The notes beneath the pieces are model-generated. The model was not told the DNA's origin, ran no database searches, and was given only the letters and a program-made list of their open reading frames with translations. A DNA stretch of 64,000 nucleotides from Axinella damicornis (taxonomy: Eukaryota > Porifera > Demospongiae > Axinellida > Axinellidae). A program made the position numbers and the translations under genes. This document shows positions 14,401-23,852 of the stretch, one piece after another. The stretch covers positions 6,052,696-6,116,695 of the forward strand of contig OZ007506.1 of the NCBI GenBank assembly GCA_963931865.1. The letters are read 5' to 3'. How positions within the stretch are numbered: position 1 is the first letter of the stretch; each line of letters starts with the position of its first letter.

Positions 14401-15903
14401 AAAGCGTGACTGGAGGTAGGCATGGTCCTTACAAGTACAATTAAAACACGAAAATTTTTCAACACAAAAATTTCCCGATCTATGGTATAGTACACACAGT
14501 ACACCATTGCTACTTTGATCACTACTAGAAACCAGCGCCTTCATCCTGCCGCAAAGATGACAATGTCTTCATGCGCTTTTAAAGTAAACTGTGGTATATC
14601 TTCCACCCCAGTCCAACACATCCAAGCTCTACTGTGATGAGATAGCCCGGATGGTCCAGGTCCAGTGGTGTGAGGCAGACAGCCAGAGGAACGGTCGGGT
14701 GTCTCTGGAGGGCCTACGACTACCTCTCTCTGTCATCAGCATCGTGCGTCCTGTCCCCCTGCTGTTTGGTGAGCTGCTTGTGTCAGCATTCCCAGATCCT
14801 TGTCTAGTCTGGTCTGGAAATGAGGCCTTGATGTCATCACTCGTAATCACATCACACCCATGCAAATTATACACACACACATTCCTCCCTCCCACACAGA
14901 TATGAGACTAAATAACGGGGTGTGCCCGATGCAAGGTGCATGTGTCGAGGAGTTTCCGATGGGAGAGCCTGTCACTGCCCAAGTCATTCTCACCAATAAT
15001 TCAGGTATGTTCTTGTCTGTCAACTCCTTTGACCTCTGACCTCTAACCCCTGATCCTGTTTTAGGTGTTTTGATGCCGCCCTCATTCCTTGTTATGGAGC
15101 CATACCAGTTCTCTGAGGAGCAGAAGAGAATCATCAAAGACCTCTCCGGCAGGATGCTTTACACAGGCAGCCTCATCACAAACGTCCCTCAGGTACATGT
15201 AACCTAGACGCATGTATGATCTATTGGTTTCATTCTCCCAACCTCCATCCTCCTGGTTCCCTTTTCCTCCCCTCCCTTGCTCCGTCTCTTACCCCTCCCT
15301 CCCCCCTCTCTTCCTTCTCTCCCTCCCCTCCTTCCCTCTCTTCCCCTCCCTCCCACCTCCCCTTAATCTCACTCTTCCCCTCCCTCTCTTCCTCCCCTCC
15401 TATCTTCACTCTCTCTGCAGCTTGAATCTGGGAAACGTTTCGAACACAAAGTTACCCTCCTCTTTCTGTACAAGGGGATCTTCCAGCTGGACGTCAAGAG
15501 CATTACTCTTGCAGTCCCAGAAGACCAACGAGCTAACGACAAAACAGTAGACGGAATGCTACCTTCCAGAAGGAAGTTGGATTCTGAAACACCACAGAGG
15601 GGGAAGGTAGAGAGGATGGCTGACCATGATGCCTCAAGAGTAGGTCAGCAGGCCAATGCCATCTCAAACCCTTCTAGCAACTCTCGACTCACCCATCCTG
15701 TTGTACCACTAACCAGTGGTAAAACTGATCACAGTAACGGCAACAGTGCGTCCTCCTCCCATCCACCCACTGCACAGCCACTGAGCCTCAAGGCGGACCA
15801 TACCCTGCACTCCACGATATTCAATACCCAGTTGCACTTACCAACTTCATCTAGACTAGGTCGACCGGTCTGTGGGCCTCATGTGACATTCCACATTGTT
15901 TAG
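1118..15903 (+). CDS. TRAPPC9: TRAPPC9 (NIBP/Trs120), TRAPPII tethering-complex subunit
   Basis: Subunit of the TRAPPII Rab-GEF/tethering complex of Golgi and endosomal traffic. I trace 22 exons: 1118-1375, 1502-1899, 3347-3614, 3813-4017, 4130-4317, 4839-4910, 6123-6197, 7046-7174, 7473-7551, 7662-7755, 8379-8646, 9192-9329, 10095-10275, 10894-11110, 11356-11435, 11658-12735, 13112-13194, 14006-14136, 14612-14768, 14900-15004, 15065-15192 and 15421-15903. The frame is kept throughout, giving about 1604 residues. Family landmarks are NKHLGDLYLLCGQL and NDFLWLGA-like NRDFLWLGAAYEG in exon 3, INFHRKAALF in exon 8, SPFIYS in exon 12, PVELRVEKM in exon 12, SGGEGEREGYYRE in exon 16 and the LFLYKGIF segment of exon 22. 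It is longer than the human protein (about 1148 residues), mainly through a Ser-rich insertion in exon 16 (roughly residues 930-1200), an acidic exon 5 and a long C-terminal tail. Start chosen because MSLVDFTQEAADH aligns with the family N-terminus. Confidence 0.93.
1962..2028. mobile_element. Hairpin element, CTCGTTCCCAG family (copy in TRAPPC9 intron 2)
   Basis: Ends TAGCCTCGTTCCCAGG and CCTGGGAATGAGGCA are inverted repeats, and the interior (CCACCGCC...GGCGGTGG) also self-pairs. Flanks at 1953-1961 (ACATGCCCA) and 2029-2037 (ACATGCACA) form a 9-bp near-perfect target duplication. The insertion lies beside a (CA)n tract. Confidence 0.8.
2033..2331. repeat. (CA)n microsatellite and long poly-G run
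   Basis: About 100 bp of interrupted (CA)n at 2033-2137, then, after about 150 bp, an almost pure G run at about 2296-2331. Both are in TRAPPC9 intron 2. Open frames across them are artefacts of the repeat. Confidence 0.9.
5121..5340. repeat. 20-bp minisatellite in TRAPPC9 intron 6
   Basis: About ten tandem copies of a 20-bp unit of the form CTAGTAATCYNTAGTATTCC, itself two related 10-bp halves. The word CATCGTTAGTC occurs just before (about 5117) and just after (about 5347) the array. Confidence 0.9.
7210..7470. repeat. (CA)n microsatellites flanking a hairpin element
   Basis: Interrupted CA repeats occupy most of TRAPPC9 intron 8 on both sides of the hairpin element at 7294-7367. They run directly into the exon 9 acceptor at 7472. 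Confidence 0.85.
7294..7367. mobile_element. Hairpin element, CTCGTTCCCAG family
   Basis: Inverted ends TAGCCTTGTTCCTAGG and GGAACGAGGGCAGGCTA enclose arms CTCCTCCCTAGC / CTGGGGAGGAG. The target duplication cannot be read because both flanks are CA-rich. Confidence 0.7.
7860..8378. repeat. Pyrimidine-rich minisatellite in TRAPPC9 intron 10
   Basis: Irregular tandem units built from CCCTCTCCCTCCACCCACTC, including a roughly 125-bp higher-order duplication (compare 7965-8080 with 8090-8205). It ends at the exon 11 acceptor at 8378. Long open frames on both strands here are proline/serine or glycine/arginine repeat artefacts. Confidence 0.85.
8797..8992. repeat. About 36-bp tandem repeat ending in an inverted copy
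   Basis: Five or so units containing CAACTCTTTGGCAGTCTTC, with TTCGTCAACAA-type linkers, are followed at 8968-8990 by an inverted piece (GAAGACTGCCAAAGAGT). The array could therefore fold back on itself. It is in TRAPPC9 intron 11. Confidence 0.8.
9927..9962. mobile_element. Minimal hairpin element, CTCGTTCCCAG family
   Basis: Only the two ends remain (TAGCCTCGTTCCCAGG and GGAATGAGGCTA), with almost no arm between them. CTTGGGGC is repeated on both sides, giving an 8-9-bp target duplication. Confidence 0.7.
10490..10825 (-). mobile_element. tRNA-Ser-derived SINE-like repeat with internal 78-bp duplication
   Basis: On the minus strand, 10820-10758 resembles a tRNA-Ser(GCU) gene: a D-arm/A-box TGGCCGAGTGG (10812-10802), anticodon-loop GACTGCTAA, and a B-box GGTTCGAATTCC (10775-10764). 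The variable arm and the 3' side of the anticodon stem are missing, so it is a derived head rather than a gene. The adjoining body holds a direct duplication, about 10563-10640 and 10641-10718, built on GTGTGAACTATTTCAGGC. Related body sequence recurs at 49620-49800. Confidence 0.6.
11450..11657. repeat. (CA)n microsatellites in TRAPPC9 intron 15
   Basis: Interrupted (CA)n fills the intron and forms the acceptor tract, CACACACAG, in front of exon 16. There is no conventional pyrimidine tract. Confidence 0.8.
13279..13342. mobile_element. Hairpin element, CTCGTTCCCAG family
   Basis: Inverted ends TAGCCCCGTTCCCAGG and CTGGGAACGAGGCTA; degenerate arms. No clear target duplication. Confidence 0.65.
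13558..13648. mobile_element. Hairpin element, CTCGTTCCCAG family, with perfect 9-bp target duplication
   Basis: Ends TAGCCTTGTTCCCAGG and CCTGGGAACGAGGCTA. Arms CTCCTCCCTAGC / GCTGGGGAGGAG pair, and one arm carries a short tandem copy of GCTGGGGAGGA. AGCAGCTTG is repeated exactly at 13549-13557 and 13649-13657. The copy is in TRAPPC9 intron 17. Confidence 0.85.
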
Positions 15904-16214
15904 TTGTATGTGTTTTGTACCTGTTGTGGTGAGTAACTATGTGTTTGTGCAGATAATTATGTCGAGAGCAGATCTGAATGTCACGGTGCCAAATTCGATC
16001 TGCATGGCAACACACAGAGAATTAATATCCATATTACTAAAAATCTGAGTACAAAACTACTATAATATTGTCACTTATTAGGATTGTGCACATATAGACA
16101 GATGGTATATATATATAATCATCAGGGGGTGCATGAGCTTGAGTGAGACTTGCATACTGCATGGTTATGGGAATTAAAGTACACAAATTTAGTGATCCAT
16201 GCATGACCTCAGAG

Positions 16215-16290
16215 TGTTTGGCTTGCTCCATTCTGGCTCTTCCTGGCCCCATCTTGCATGCCTTCCCCTCTTCAATTCTCTCCATGCAAC
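16215..16290 (-). pseudogene. Fragment of the neighbouring ACOT7-like gene (C-terminal end)
   Basis: The sequence matches, with many substitutions and small gaps, the last coding stretch of the thioesterase gene at 22800-22880 (same orientation). Remnants of EEGKA and RARMEQAK are visible. It is a short DNA fragment, clearly non-functional. Confidence 0.75.
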
Positions 16291-16449
16291 TCCTTGTCAC
16301 TGCATAAAGTGTCTTACACCAGGAGGGCTCACCAGAGTTCGAGCATTAGAACGCAATCACAGGCATGCATGGGTGACAGTAAGACCTGCATGAGTCCTAT
16401 AGAACGCAAACGATCTATTATATAGCTATATATTTGCTTTGGACACCAT

Positions 16450-17200
16450 AAGATGGCAGCAGTTAATTGGCATGTCCAGCGAGGGAGTGCCAGCTGTGGA
16501 GCAAGGAGAACAGTGGATTATTTTTGTGGCTGGAAAGTGTTTGAACTTCAAGGAAAGTGTTTGACTTCTTGGTGTTCCTTGCATAGGTTGTTTGTGAAGC
16601 CAGGTGCCTACGTACATGAAGGCGATCAGCTACATGGTGAGAAGATGTGTTCATGTCTGTCAACACCTTTGACGTGTTGTGATGCCACCCTCATTCCTTG
16701 TTATGGAGCCATACCAGTTCTCTGAGGAGCAGAAAAGAATCCTAAAGGACCTCTCTGGCAGGATCGATGCTCCACTTCTTCCTCTAGCTCCCTCCATGTT
16801 CATCCCCTCCCTACTGTGTGTTGCAACTTTTTTCTGGGTAATTTCCATCTCTTAGTTTGTTAGTCTTTAGGGACTGCATGAGTGATGCTCTTGATGTCCA
16901 GCTGGAAGAACACCTTCTATAGAAACTCTTCTCACAACCGACTATTGTACCACTAACCAGCAGTAAACCTGACCACAGGAACAGCAGCAATGCTTCCTCT
17001 CTCCATGCACCCTCCCACCGCACAGCCTCAAGGAAAACCATGTTTTTTTTTTGTTGAGTAGGTGAAATGGCACTGATTCATGATTAGCGGTAGGCGAAAT
17101 GGGAGTAGCTAGGCAAGATGGCACTAACCAATCAAGACTAGGCGGTGGCCATCACGACATTCCACGTTGTTTAGTTTGTGTTTTGTACCTGTTGAATGTT
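16450..17200 (+). pseudogene. Shuffled fragments of the TRAPPC9 3' end
   Basis: Several blocks repeat parts of the intact gene just upstream. 16455-16515 resembles exon 16 near 12350. 16645-16765 resembles intron 20 plus exon 21 (14990-15155), including VMEPYQFSEEQKRI and some intron sequence, so it was copied as DNA rather than from mRNA. 16870-16920 is exon 22 in inverted orientation. 16935-17040 and 17130-17200 are exon 22 and the 3' flank in direct orientation. Reading frames are broken. Confidence 0.8.
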
Positions 17201-17534
17201 AATTATGTGTTTGTACAATGTCAAGCAAATGTCAAAAACAGATCTAAACAACATCTTCATCTTCCGAGGTCTGCTCTTCAAGGACCATGGAGTGAAACTT
17301 GTGGAATTGCAAGTCAAGATTTATTCAATCTCCTCATCCTCTTCTAAAATCCTCTGTGACAGCAGATACAGTATGCTTACAGTATCAGCAATACCAATGG
17401 ATGTAACGTCACGGCAATTAAAGCATCGAATTAGTGCATGTGATATTCTGATCATTGTTTTTCAGCTGGTGACCCATTCCTGCTTGTGGATGCAACTGTT
17501 TGCTGCAGGTTCTGCCAATTCTCTCCCAATCTAG
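17196..17534 (+). other. Unassigned ORF in the TRAPPC9-ACOT7 interval
   Basis: A 112-codon frame contains VKLVELQVKIYS and ends near 17534. A splice-like TTTTTCAG precedes 17465. I do not recognise it. It may be part of a degraded gene and is listed only for completeness. Confidence 0.2.
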
Positions 17535-17759
17535 GAGGGTAGAGATCGAGAAACAGCAAGACCAGCTGAGAAACAAAGTACTCAACAGTGTAATATTCCG
17601 CTCGGCTACTGCGCAGCTCAGGACAAGTGACTCAATGGCGTATGGCAGAATAAGTGCCTGACAATCTTGTGTACAAAGATCAAGCCTTTTATAGCTGAGT
17701 ATATAGAATCAGGGCGCCAGATAAAGATAACCCAGGTGCATGTTACAAGACAATAGCTA

Positions 17760-18030
17760 CAAGTAATAAAAAACATTTAAAATGTAACAGGATGTAGGGA
17801 TACCAGAACCGCAAAAAGTAAGGAAACAAGGTAGGGATGATCACACAAAACAGTGAAGTATACAACCCCTTACAGAGATCTTTTTCCATAATATGTGTAT
17901 AATGAAAAAAGATATGTAGGGGGATTGTATACTTCACTGTTTTGTGTGATCATCCCTACCTTGTTTCCTTACTTTTTGCGGTTCTGGTATCCCTACATCC
18001 TGTTACATTTTAAATGTTTTTTATTACTTG
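17760..18030. mobile_element. Near-perfect 270-bp palindrome (foldback element)
   Basis: The left arm begins AAGTAATAAAAAACATTTAA. The right arm ends TTAAATGTTTTTTATTACTT and is its reverse complement through almost the whole length. Only about 15 bp of loop remain near 17890-17905. Homology between the arms is very high, so the structure is young or maintained. No transposase is present. Confidence 0.85.
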
Positions 18031-18860
18031 TTTATGTCATTTTTTTAGCAGCAGGCGCATGCGTACTGGACTCTGGCATTTACACTGCCAGCAATGGCTG
18101 AAGAATCAGACCCATGATCTCAAAAGCCAACCCTTTTCTGGATGGATACTAAGCCAGTGCTCCCTGAGCTGAAGTAGTATACATGTAGGTAAAATAGCTA
18201 TACCAGATAGTAGTAGTGACACATTGTTGAGTCTTTAGATAGGCATTCACCCCTCTCACAGAACACAGTCTACCTCAGTCTAGTTACGGTAACACAACAG
18301 CGCAAGGCACTTCTAATTCAGCGATCTTGAATAATAATTACGTATCGTTGCTAAGTGATCATTTAAGTGCGCATGCGTACAAACATGAAAATGGCGTGAC
18401 AAATGAAGCCATAGTTGTTGAGTGGGCAGCTGTAGCCGCCTGGTGAAGACCTGGAGGTTGCCAAAAAGCGATGGGCTGGTGCACTGCTCGGTGTAAAATG
18501 CTGCTGTTTCGTGCGAAAACCATCATGAGGGATTGAGGCGACGTTGAGCTAGCCCGTCTGAAAGAAAGAAGAAAGAAGAAAGAAAGAAGAAAGAAAAACA
18601 ATATGCCCGTTTTGCGAGTACCTGGTGCGGTACTTTCGCGACGGTTTTTCGCGACGCGAGGAGTCTTGTTGGTCATGAACACACTCGAAGATGAACGGTA
18701 TGTGGTTATAAAGGCTTATATGTGTACCGTTTCTGAGATTTGGAGAGATTCCTTTGTATTAGCATATATTGCGTGTACGTCGTATCCCTACATACAGAGT
18801 CTACCGACTCTGCGATAACTTATCATTGTTCAGTTTGCACAATGTCATGTTCAGCATCAG
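18031..18860. other. Gene-free interval with a purine repeat
   Basis: No recognisable gene. A GAAAGAAGAAA-type purine repeat lies at about 18558-18600, and a 71-codon ORF begins at 18603 (MPVLRVPGAV). That ORF could be a first exon or nothing; it has no match I recognise. Confidence 0.3.
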
Positions 18861-19494
18861 GTCGCTACAACAGGTTTAACCCCTTCATCTGAACTGGTCC
18901 CATGGATACCCCACATGCCTGTCTGGCTGAACTGTCAAACCATACGTTATTATTGGCATATTCGGATCCGTATGTTAAAAGATAATATGTTAATCCGATG
19001 CATGGAAAACTGTATACACACATATACAATGAGGGCTGGCACTCTACCTGGCCAAAACTATCCCCAAAGCTAGTCCCCGACCAGTCCAAGGTATCCACGA
19101 GCACCCTCTGCCGGATGAGTGTTTCCATGAACATCACCTTGCTAGTAGTGGCTTTGCAGCTCAGCCATATATTGGTCCTACTCTTAGCCGCCCACCAAAA
19201 TGACAACCACCCACCACCAACACCACCACTCCCGCCAAAGCCAAACCCAACTCCTCCCACCCCACCAGTTAAATGTATCCACAAGCAACCCTCACCAGTT
19301 GAATGTGTCCACGAGCAACCGCCGCTAGTCAAGCACCCTCCTGCTAGTGACTTTGTGGCACAACTAAACGTATCATGTGAAACTCATTGGTGCTGCTCTT
19401 ATCGACAACCAGCTGCCACCACCACGCCCACCAAAATCAAGTCCATCTTCACCCACAATATCTTCCAGTGGTTCTGACATAAACCAACACCTCT

Positions 19495-19700
19495 GTCTCA
19501 CACAGCAAGCTCTCACTGTATGCTGACGACATTGCTTTATACCGCACAATTTGTGTGTATGAAGGGGTCAAAGGCATATACATTTCACTAGCTCCTGATG
19601 AAGGATTTTACCTCCAATTCTCTCGGCTGGTGAGCTATTCGCTTTGGCTCATTCTGACAAACCTGATGGAGACAATCAAAACCATCCCATTATACTCTCC
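19495..19700 (+). mobile_element. LINE-type reverse-transcriptase remnant
   Basis: Frame SKLSLYADDIALYRTI at 19504-19554 contains the YADD catalytic box and the following LYR typical of non-LTR (CR1/RTE-like) reverse transcriptases. The frame runs on weakly to about 19700. The upstream RT motifs and the endonuclease are not detectable, so this is a short dead fragment. A small tandem repeat around GTATCCACRAGCA lies upstream at 19085-19330. Confidence 0.6.
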
Positions 19701-19730
19701 CGTCATACATGTATGGTACATGGGCGCAAG

Positions 19731-19772
19731 TAGTCTCGTTCCCAGACGATTTTTCGGCTGGGAACGAGACTA
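19731..19772. mobile_element. Hairpin element, CTCGTTCCCAG family
   Basis: TAGTCTCGTTCCCAG and CTGGGAACGAGACTA close a tiny hairpin. Flanks GGGCGCAAG (19722-19730) and GGGCACAAG (19773-19781) form a 9-bp target duplication with one mismatch. Confidence 0.8.
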
Positions 19773-19878
19773 GGGCACAAGTCCTACTGTACATGTACAT
19801 GTACAGTAAACATGAGTAAATAGACTCAACAAACCAATTGTTTACAGTAGTACACTTGGGGCATGCATGGTCTTGACT

Positions 19879-19986
19879 TAACCTCGTTCCCAGGCCTTCC
19901 ACACCTCCAGCTTTAGATCGCTTCCAGTTTTTGCATACTGGAAGCGATCAAAAGCTGGAGGTGTGGAAGGCCTGGGAACGAGGCTA
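19879..19986. mobile_element. Hairpin element with long perfect arms and 9-bp target duplication
   Basis: Ends TAACCTCGTTCCCAGGC / GCCTGGGAACGAGGCTA. The arms pair for about 45 bp, including CACACCTCCAGCTTT and ATCGCTTCCAGT, around a very short loop near TTTTGCA. GTCTTGACT is repeated exactly at 19870-19878 and 19987-19995. Confidence 0.9.
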
Positions 19987-20539
19987 GTCTTGACTAACGT
20001 CGAATTGTCCTTGCCTCTTCACTGAGCGGCAGAGAGTTAGCTAGACCCAGCCCGTGGCTAGTTTCAAGTGGCTGAACGGTTTGAAATATGTTTGGCGGGA
20101 AGTCAAGGTCAAAGTCAAAGTCAAAGTTTAATTGCAAAGCCCATACAGAGCACAGTGGGAGGGGGAATGGTGGGGATACAGAGTTAAATACACACAAAGT
20201 CAAAATGTTCAAAAGGCAATTGTTCCGAAACTTGTCACAGCAAGGCTAGTGGCTGTCGGCAATACACCCTGAACGGGCTACCCTTCCGACCATGACGTAA
20301 CCACCCTCCACAGATGAGACAGCAATTCCCAGGACTGCAGTATTCCAGGAGGTGTGCCTGTAGACTGACACAGAGGCCAGGCACAGCGTAACAGGGCAAA
20401 CCTGACTCTTCACACTCCTCCCTTCATACGGACAGTTTGCCAGTAATACCACAAATTATGGTCAGGTGGTACGCGCATGCGCAACAGGATACATCCGGCA
20501 TGCAGGTGCTGTTTTGGTTGTATCACTTTCATTTCGCTG

Positions 20540-21600
20540 TATTCACGTTACACTCCTGGTATAGGAAAAATTGTGCCGCGTAATATAATATATTACACTC
20601 CTGGTAGGGGAAAAATTGTGCCGCGTAATGTAATCTAAATAATTAATTAATCTAAATAATAAACGTTTGACTACTTCCGAATGGCCTACAAAGATTCTGA
20701 CTACACTGTCGTGATCGCTATGATGCAGTGACACAAAATCAAAATAATTGTGCTGTAACTCACCTTGGTGGCAGAGATACAAGCGCTTTTGTCATACCGT
20801 CGGCCGCCATTGCTCGATCGCTCTCTTCGACGTTGGTTGCCAGTACAGTCTTATGAAGGCCCCACAAAGATTCTGACCACATAGCCGTGATCGCTATCGT
20901 TGACCGACGCTTACATGCCAAAACTCGCCGTGCTGGCGAAGTTGTTAGCACTGTAATAAGCTCTTGTCTTACTTTTGGACGCCATTGCTGACTCGACATA
21001 TCGATCGACGACTGAGCATAGTCCTCACGTGACATGTGCGTTAATTGGAATGAGCTGCAATAACGAACGGTTGCGCGTCCAGCGAGTTGCAACCGTTTCC
21101 AACGCGGCTACCAGGAGTGCGGTTGCCCCTCGATCCAATATAATATATATAATGTTTGAGTACTTAGGCTTGGTCTACAGAAATTCTGCCTACACCGCCG
21201 TGATCGCTATCATGCCCTGACCTGAATGTAAAAAGTTGGTGCTGAAACTCACCATGGTGGTGGAGATATGAGCTCTTTTGTCTCGCCGTGGTCGCCATTG
21301 CTCCAGCGCTCTCTTCGACTTCCGGTGGTAGTACCGTTCTTAGGAAAGGCACACGAAGATTCTGACAACACGGCCATGATCGCTGTCGTTCACTGACGCT
21401 TACATGCCCAAACTCACCGTGCTGGCTAAGTTGTGAGTGCTGTAGTAATGTCTTGTCTTCCTTTTGGTCGCCATTGCTCGCGATCGTGATTGCCACGTGG
21501 CATGTGCGTTAATTGGAACGAATTACAATATTTAGCTTGCGCTACGGCGAGTCGCAACCCGTTGCAACGCGGCTACCAGGAGTGCGGTTGCCCCTCGTAA
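20540..21600. repeat. Tandemly duplicated repeat block
   Basis: A 45-bp unit (ACACTCCTGGTA...TTGTGCCGCG) occurs twice at 20545-20630. A roughly 490-bp unit then occurs twice, about 20670-21150 and 21160-21595, each holding GCCGTGATCGCTATC-type words and ending CAGGAGTGCGGTTGCCCCTCG. Within each unit a sub-block (AAGATTCTGAC...CGCTTACATGCC) is itself echoed. The second copy ends in an A-run at 21600-21615. No coding potential is recognised. Confidence 0.75.
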
Positions 21601-21615
21601 AAAAAAAAAAAAAAA

Positions 21616-22796
21616 GTTTGGGTTTAAATACTGAATTTGTAGCAAGTTTGGCGGGAAGTCGGGATGGCACACTCGCTAAGCACTTGCTTTGCAGCCTGGG
21701 GGTTGAGTGTTCGCCTCCCCAATAACCGAGTACGAGTCTGGGCCACTCCGTACATACCGGTTCTCGACTTCCCCGCCTAGCAGCCGGAGTACGCCGGTTC
21801 CCATCTGACCACCGAAGCTAAAGGTGTCTGGTAGAAAGCAGGTTAGCCTCCTGTGATTCCAGGCACGCCTATCCAGCGCTCCTGAGGCTTACACTTCGGT
21901 GTCTGACCTGTCACGGAGGGATGGGTGTGTTGCTAGGTTGTTTTTTTCCTTCTTTTCTTTTTCCTGTTTGGTAAATTAGCTAAGTTGTTTCTGTTCGTGG
22001 AAGATGCTGTAGGCTTGTTTTTTTTTCTTCCTGATTTTGTTATTGTTCTGTCAAAACTCTTCTAAACTTTCACCGTATAGCCCGACCCCCTCATTATTCT
22101 CTTGGGATGTAATATTGGCTATAGCTCTTTAACCAGCTTGATTTTCCACCTGAACTTTTCTATATATTCAGGTATACAGCATGTGCACTTGCCCATATAT
22201 ATGCACGATCATATGCTTTATGTTGCAGTCATAAAACCCATGCAGCCCTATATATAGCTGTAAAAGTATTGCCAGATCGAGGCCCGGGCCGTGGGCTTGG
22301 GGAGTAAACACAGCACCTAATTATCATGCACCGCGGAAGTCATCGCCTAAAGTACGTACATTCTGATGAGTTGCATCAAAGGGCTCATCAACCCTGCAGC
22401 TCGATACACCCTTGGTTGCATGCAACTGCATTCTCCATGTTCTGTACCTGTACTGCACTCGCTCCAGCTCACCGCCACAATACCGTATACTGTGTAATCA
22501 TCATGCAGCTAATAGTGATTTCGGGGGGGGGGGGGGGGTCTTGCATGTCTGATGCTATTGCATTGATGAAGTTTTCAATGCATCTAAAACAGTAACTATC
22601 ATCATTTCCCAGTCTTCCTTTTGGGAGCACTCGGCTTCAGTTTGTCGACCGCACTTGGCTGGATAACCCCACCCATGCAGAACAATCAGAGTACAACATT
22701 CCTAGTCACTTAAAGTTTAGAAATCCTTAATACACCTGCAAAGGATAAAATAAGATCTGTGAATTGTCATCAGTACATAAATTCAGTGAGTCTGAC
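21616..22796. other. Gene-free interval with a possible SINE fragment
   Basis: 21660-21930 contains GGGATGGCACACTCGCTAAG, loosely like a tRNA A-box, and later CCACCGAAGCTAAAG, loosely like a 5S rRNA internal word. It may be a degraded SINE, but the match is too weak to assert. A G-run lies at 22524-22539. The rest shows nothing recognisable. Confidence 0.3.
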
Positions 22797-23852
22797 TTAA
22801 CTCTTCTGTTTGGCTTGCTCCATTCTGGCTCTTTTCCTGGCCTCATATCTTGCCTTCCCCTCTTCAAACCTCTCCAACTCTTCCTCACTCTGCACCTTGA
22901 GTTGGGGAACGGGGGTTGCACGCTTGTCACTACCAAGACAGACAAATGTAAAGTACGCCGTGTTAGAAACCCTCCGACGAGAACGCAGACCTTCAGCTTC
23001 TGTCGTAACCTCAATCTCCATGGATTTAGTGCTAGTGAACACCATCCTTGCGGTCACAAATACCACTTCACCATTCATGACTGGGCTGTGGAAATCAATG
23101 GCATCAACACAGGCAGTGACGGCACGGGCCTGACAGTGCCTCACAGCGCAGATCCCCGCAGCACTGTCCATCATCTTCATCAGAGAGCCTCCCGTCATGT
23201 GCATCGTGAAGGTGCAGTCCGAGGGTAGAACCACATTGGCTAGGGTGCTCTGTGATGCCTGCACCGTATGTTCCTCTAGCTTGACACTTGATGGCTGGAG
23301 TCCGGTAACACTCTGCGGGGGTCTGGCACCATTACTTTTGGCTCTCTGGGACTTCTGTGCATCGTATCTTACCCTCCCTGCGGCCAACTGCTCCTCACTC
23401 AAACCCTCTACCTGGGGAACTGGCACTGTCATCATTTCCTTCTTCCTGTTAGTTTTCTCGCCCGCAGGCACACCAACGTACCACAGTGTAGCAGTGTTGG
23501 TGTGCCTTCGCTCACCTGTGACAACATTCTCGGCCCAAACATCAACAGTAACTTCAATAGACTTGGGAGAGGTGTATGTCACAGCTGCCTGTACTTGAGA
23601 GACCTCTCCAACATACATGGGCTGAAGGAAGTCCATGTGATCCACTCGAACAAGTACTGTTATTATGGGATTGCTTCCGTCTGAGTTCTTGTTACAGTGT
23701 CGGGTTGCTACGATCTGACCTGCTTGCTCTATAAGCTTCAGAATGGTTCCTCCGTGGACATTCCCGGTGGGGTTGGTGTCGTCTGGGAGCATGACGCGAC
23801 TCAGCTCAACTGGCACTGAGGAGGGGAGAGCCGGACGGAACGCCATCTTCAC
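22797..23852 (-). CDS. ACOT7: Acyl-CoA thioesterase 7-like (double hotdog)
   Basis: Cytosolic acyl-CoA thioesterase that hydrolyses long-chain acyl-CoA to free fatty acid and CoA. The 351-residue frame is one uninterrupted exon. Hotdog domain 1 (about residues 13-135) has NPTGNVHGGTILKLIEQAG, with the conserved Asn of the family active site. Hotdog domain 2 (about 205-310) has MTGGSLMKMMDSAAGI, with the conserved catalytic Asp. The C-terminal EEGKARYEARK helix is also typical. In domain 2 the usual His-Gly-Gly reads Thr-Gly-Gly. An AG acceptor-like CACATACAG precedes the start on the minus strand, so a non-coding or short first exon upstream is possible. Human homologues have many introns; here none is seen in the coding region. 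A decayed fragment of this gene lies at 16215-16290. Confidence 0.93.
   Translation of the reverse strand: MKMAFRPALPSSVPVELSRVMLPDDTNPTGNVHGGTILKLIEQAGQIVATRHCNKNSDGSNPIITVLVRVDHMDFLQPMYVGEVSQVQAAVTYTSPKSIEVTVDVWAENVVTGERRHTNTATLWYVGVPAGEKTNRKKEMMTVPVPQVEGLSEEQLAAGRVRYDAQKSQRAKSNGARPPQSVTGLQPSSVKLEEHTVQASQSTLANVVLPSDCTFTMHMTGGSLMKMMDSAAGICAVRHCQARAVTACVDAIDFHSPVMNGEVVFVTARMVFTSTKSMEIEVTTEAEGLRSRRRVSNTAYFTFVCLGSDKRATPVPQLKVQSEEELERFEEGKARYEARKRARMEQAKQKS

Noticed and set aside
20540..21600. Tandem repeat considered as a CRISPR array
   Set aside because: Units are long, unequal and without regular spacers, and the genome is eukaryotic. No array of short direct repeats with unique spacers exists in the window.
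21750..21830. Possible 5S rRNA fragment
   Set aside because: Only one short word (CCGAAGCTAAAG) resembles 5S; flanks do not. Too weak to call.
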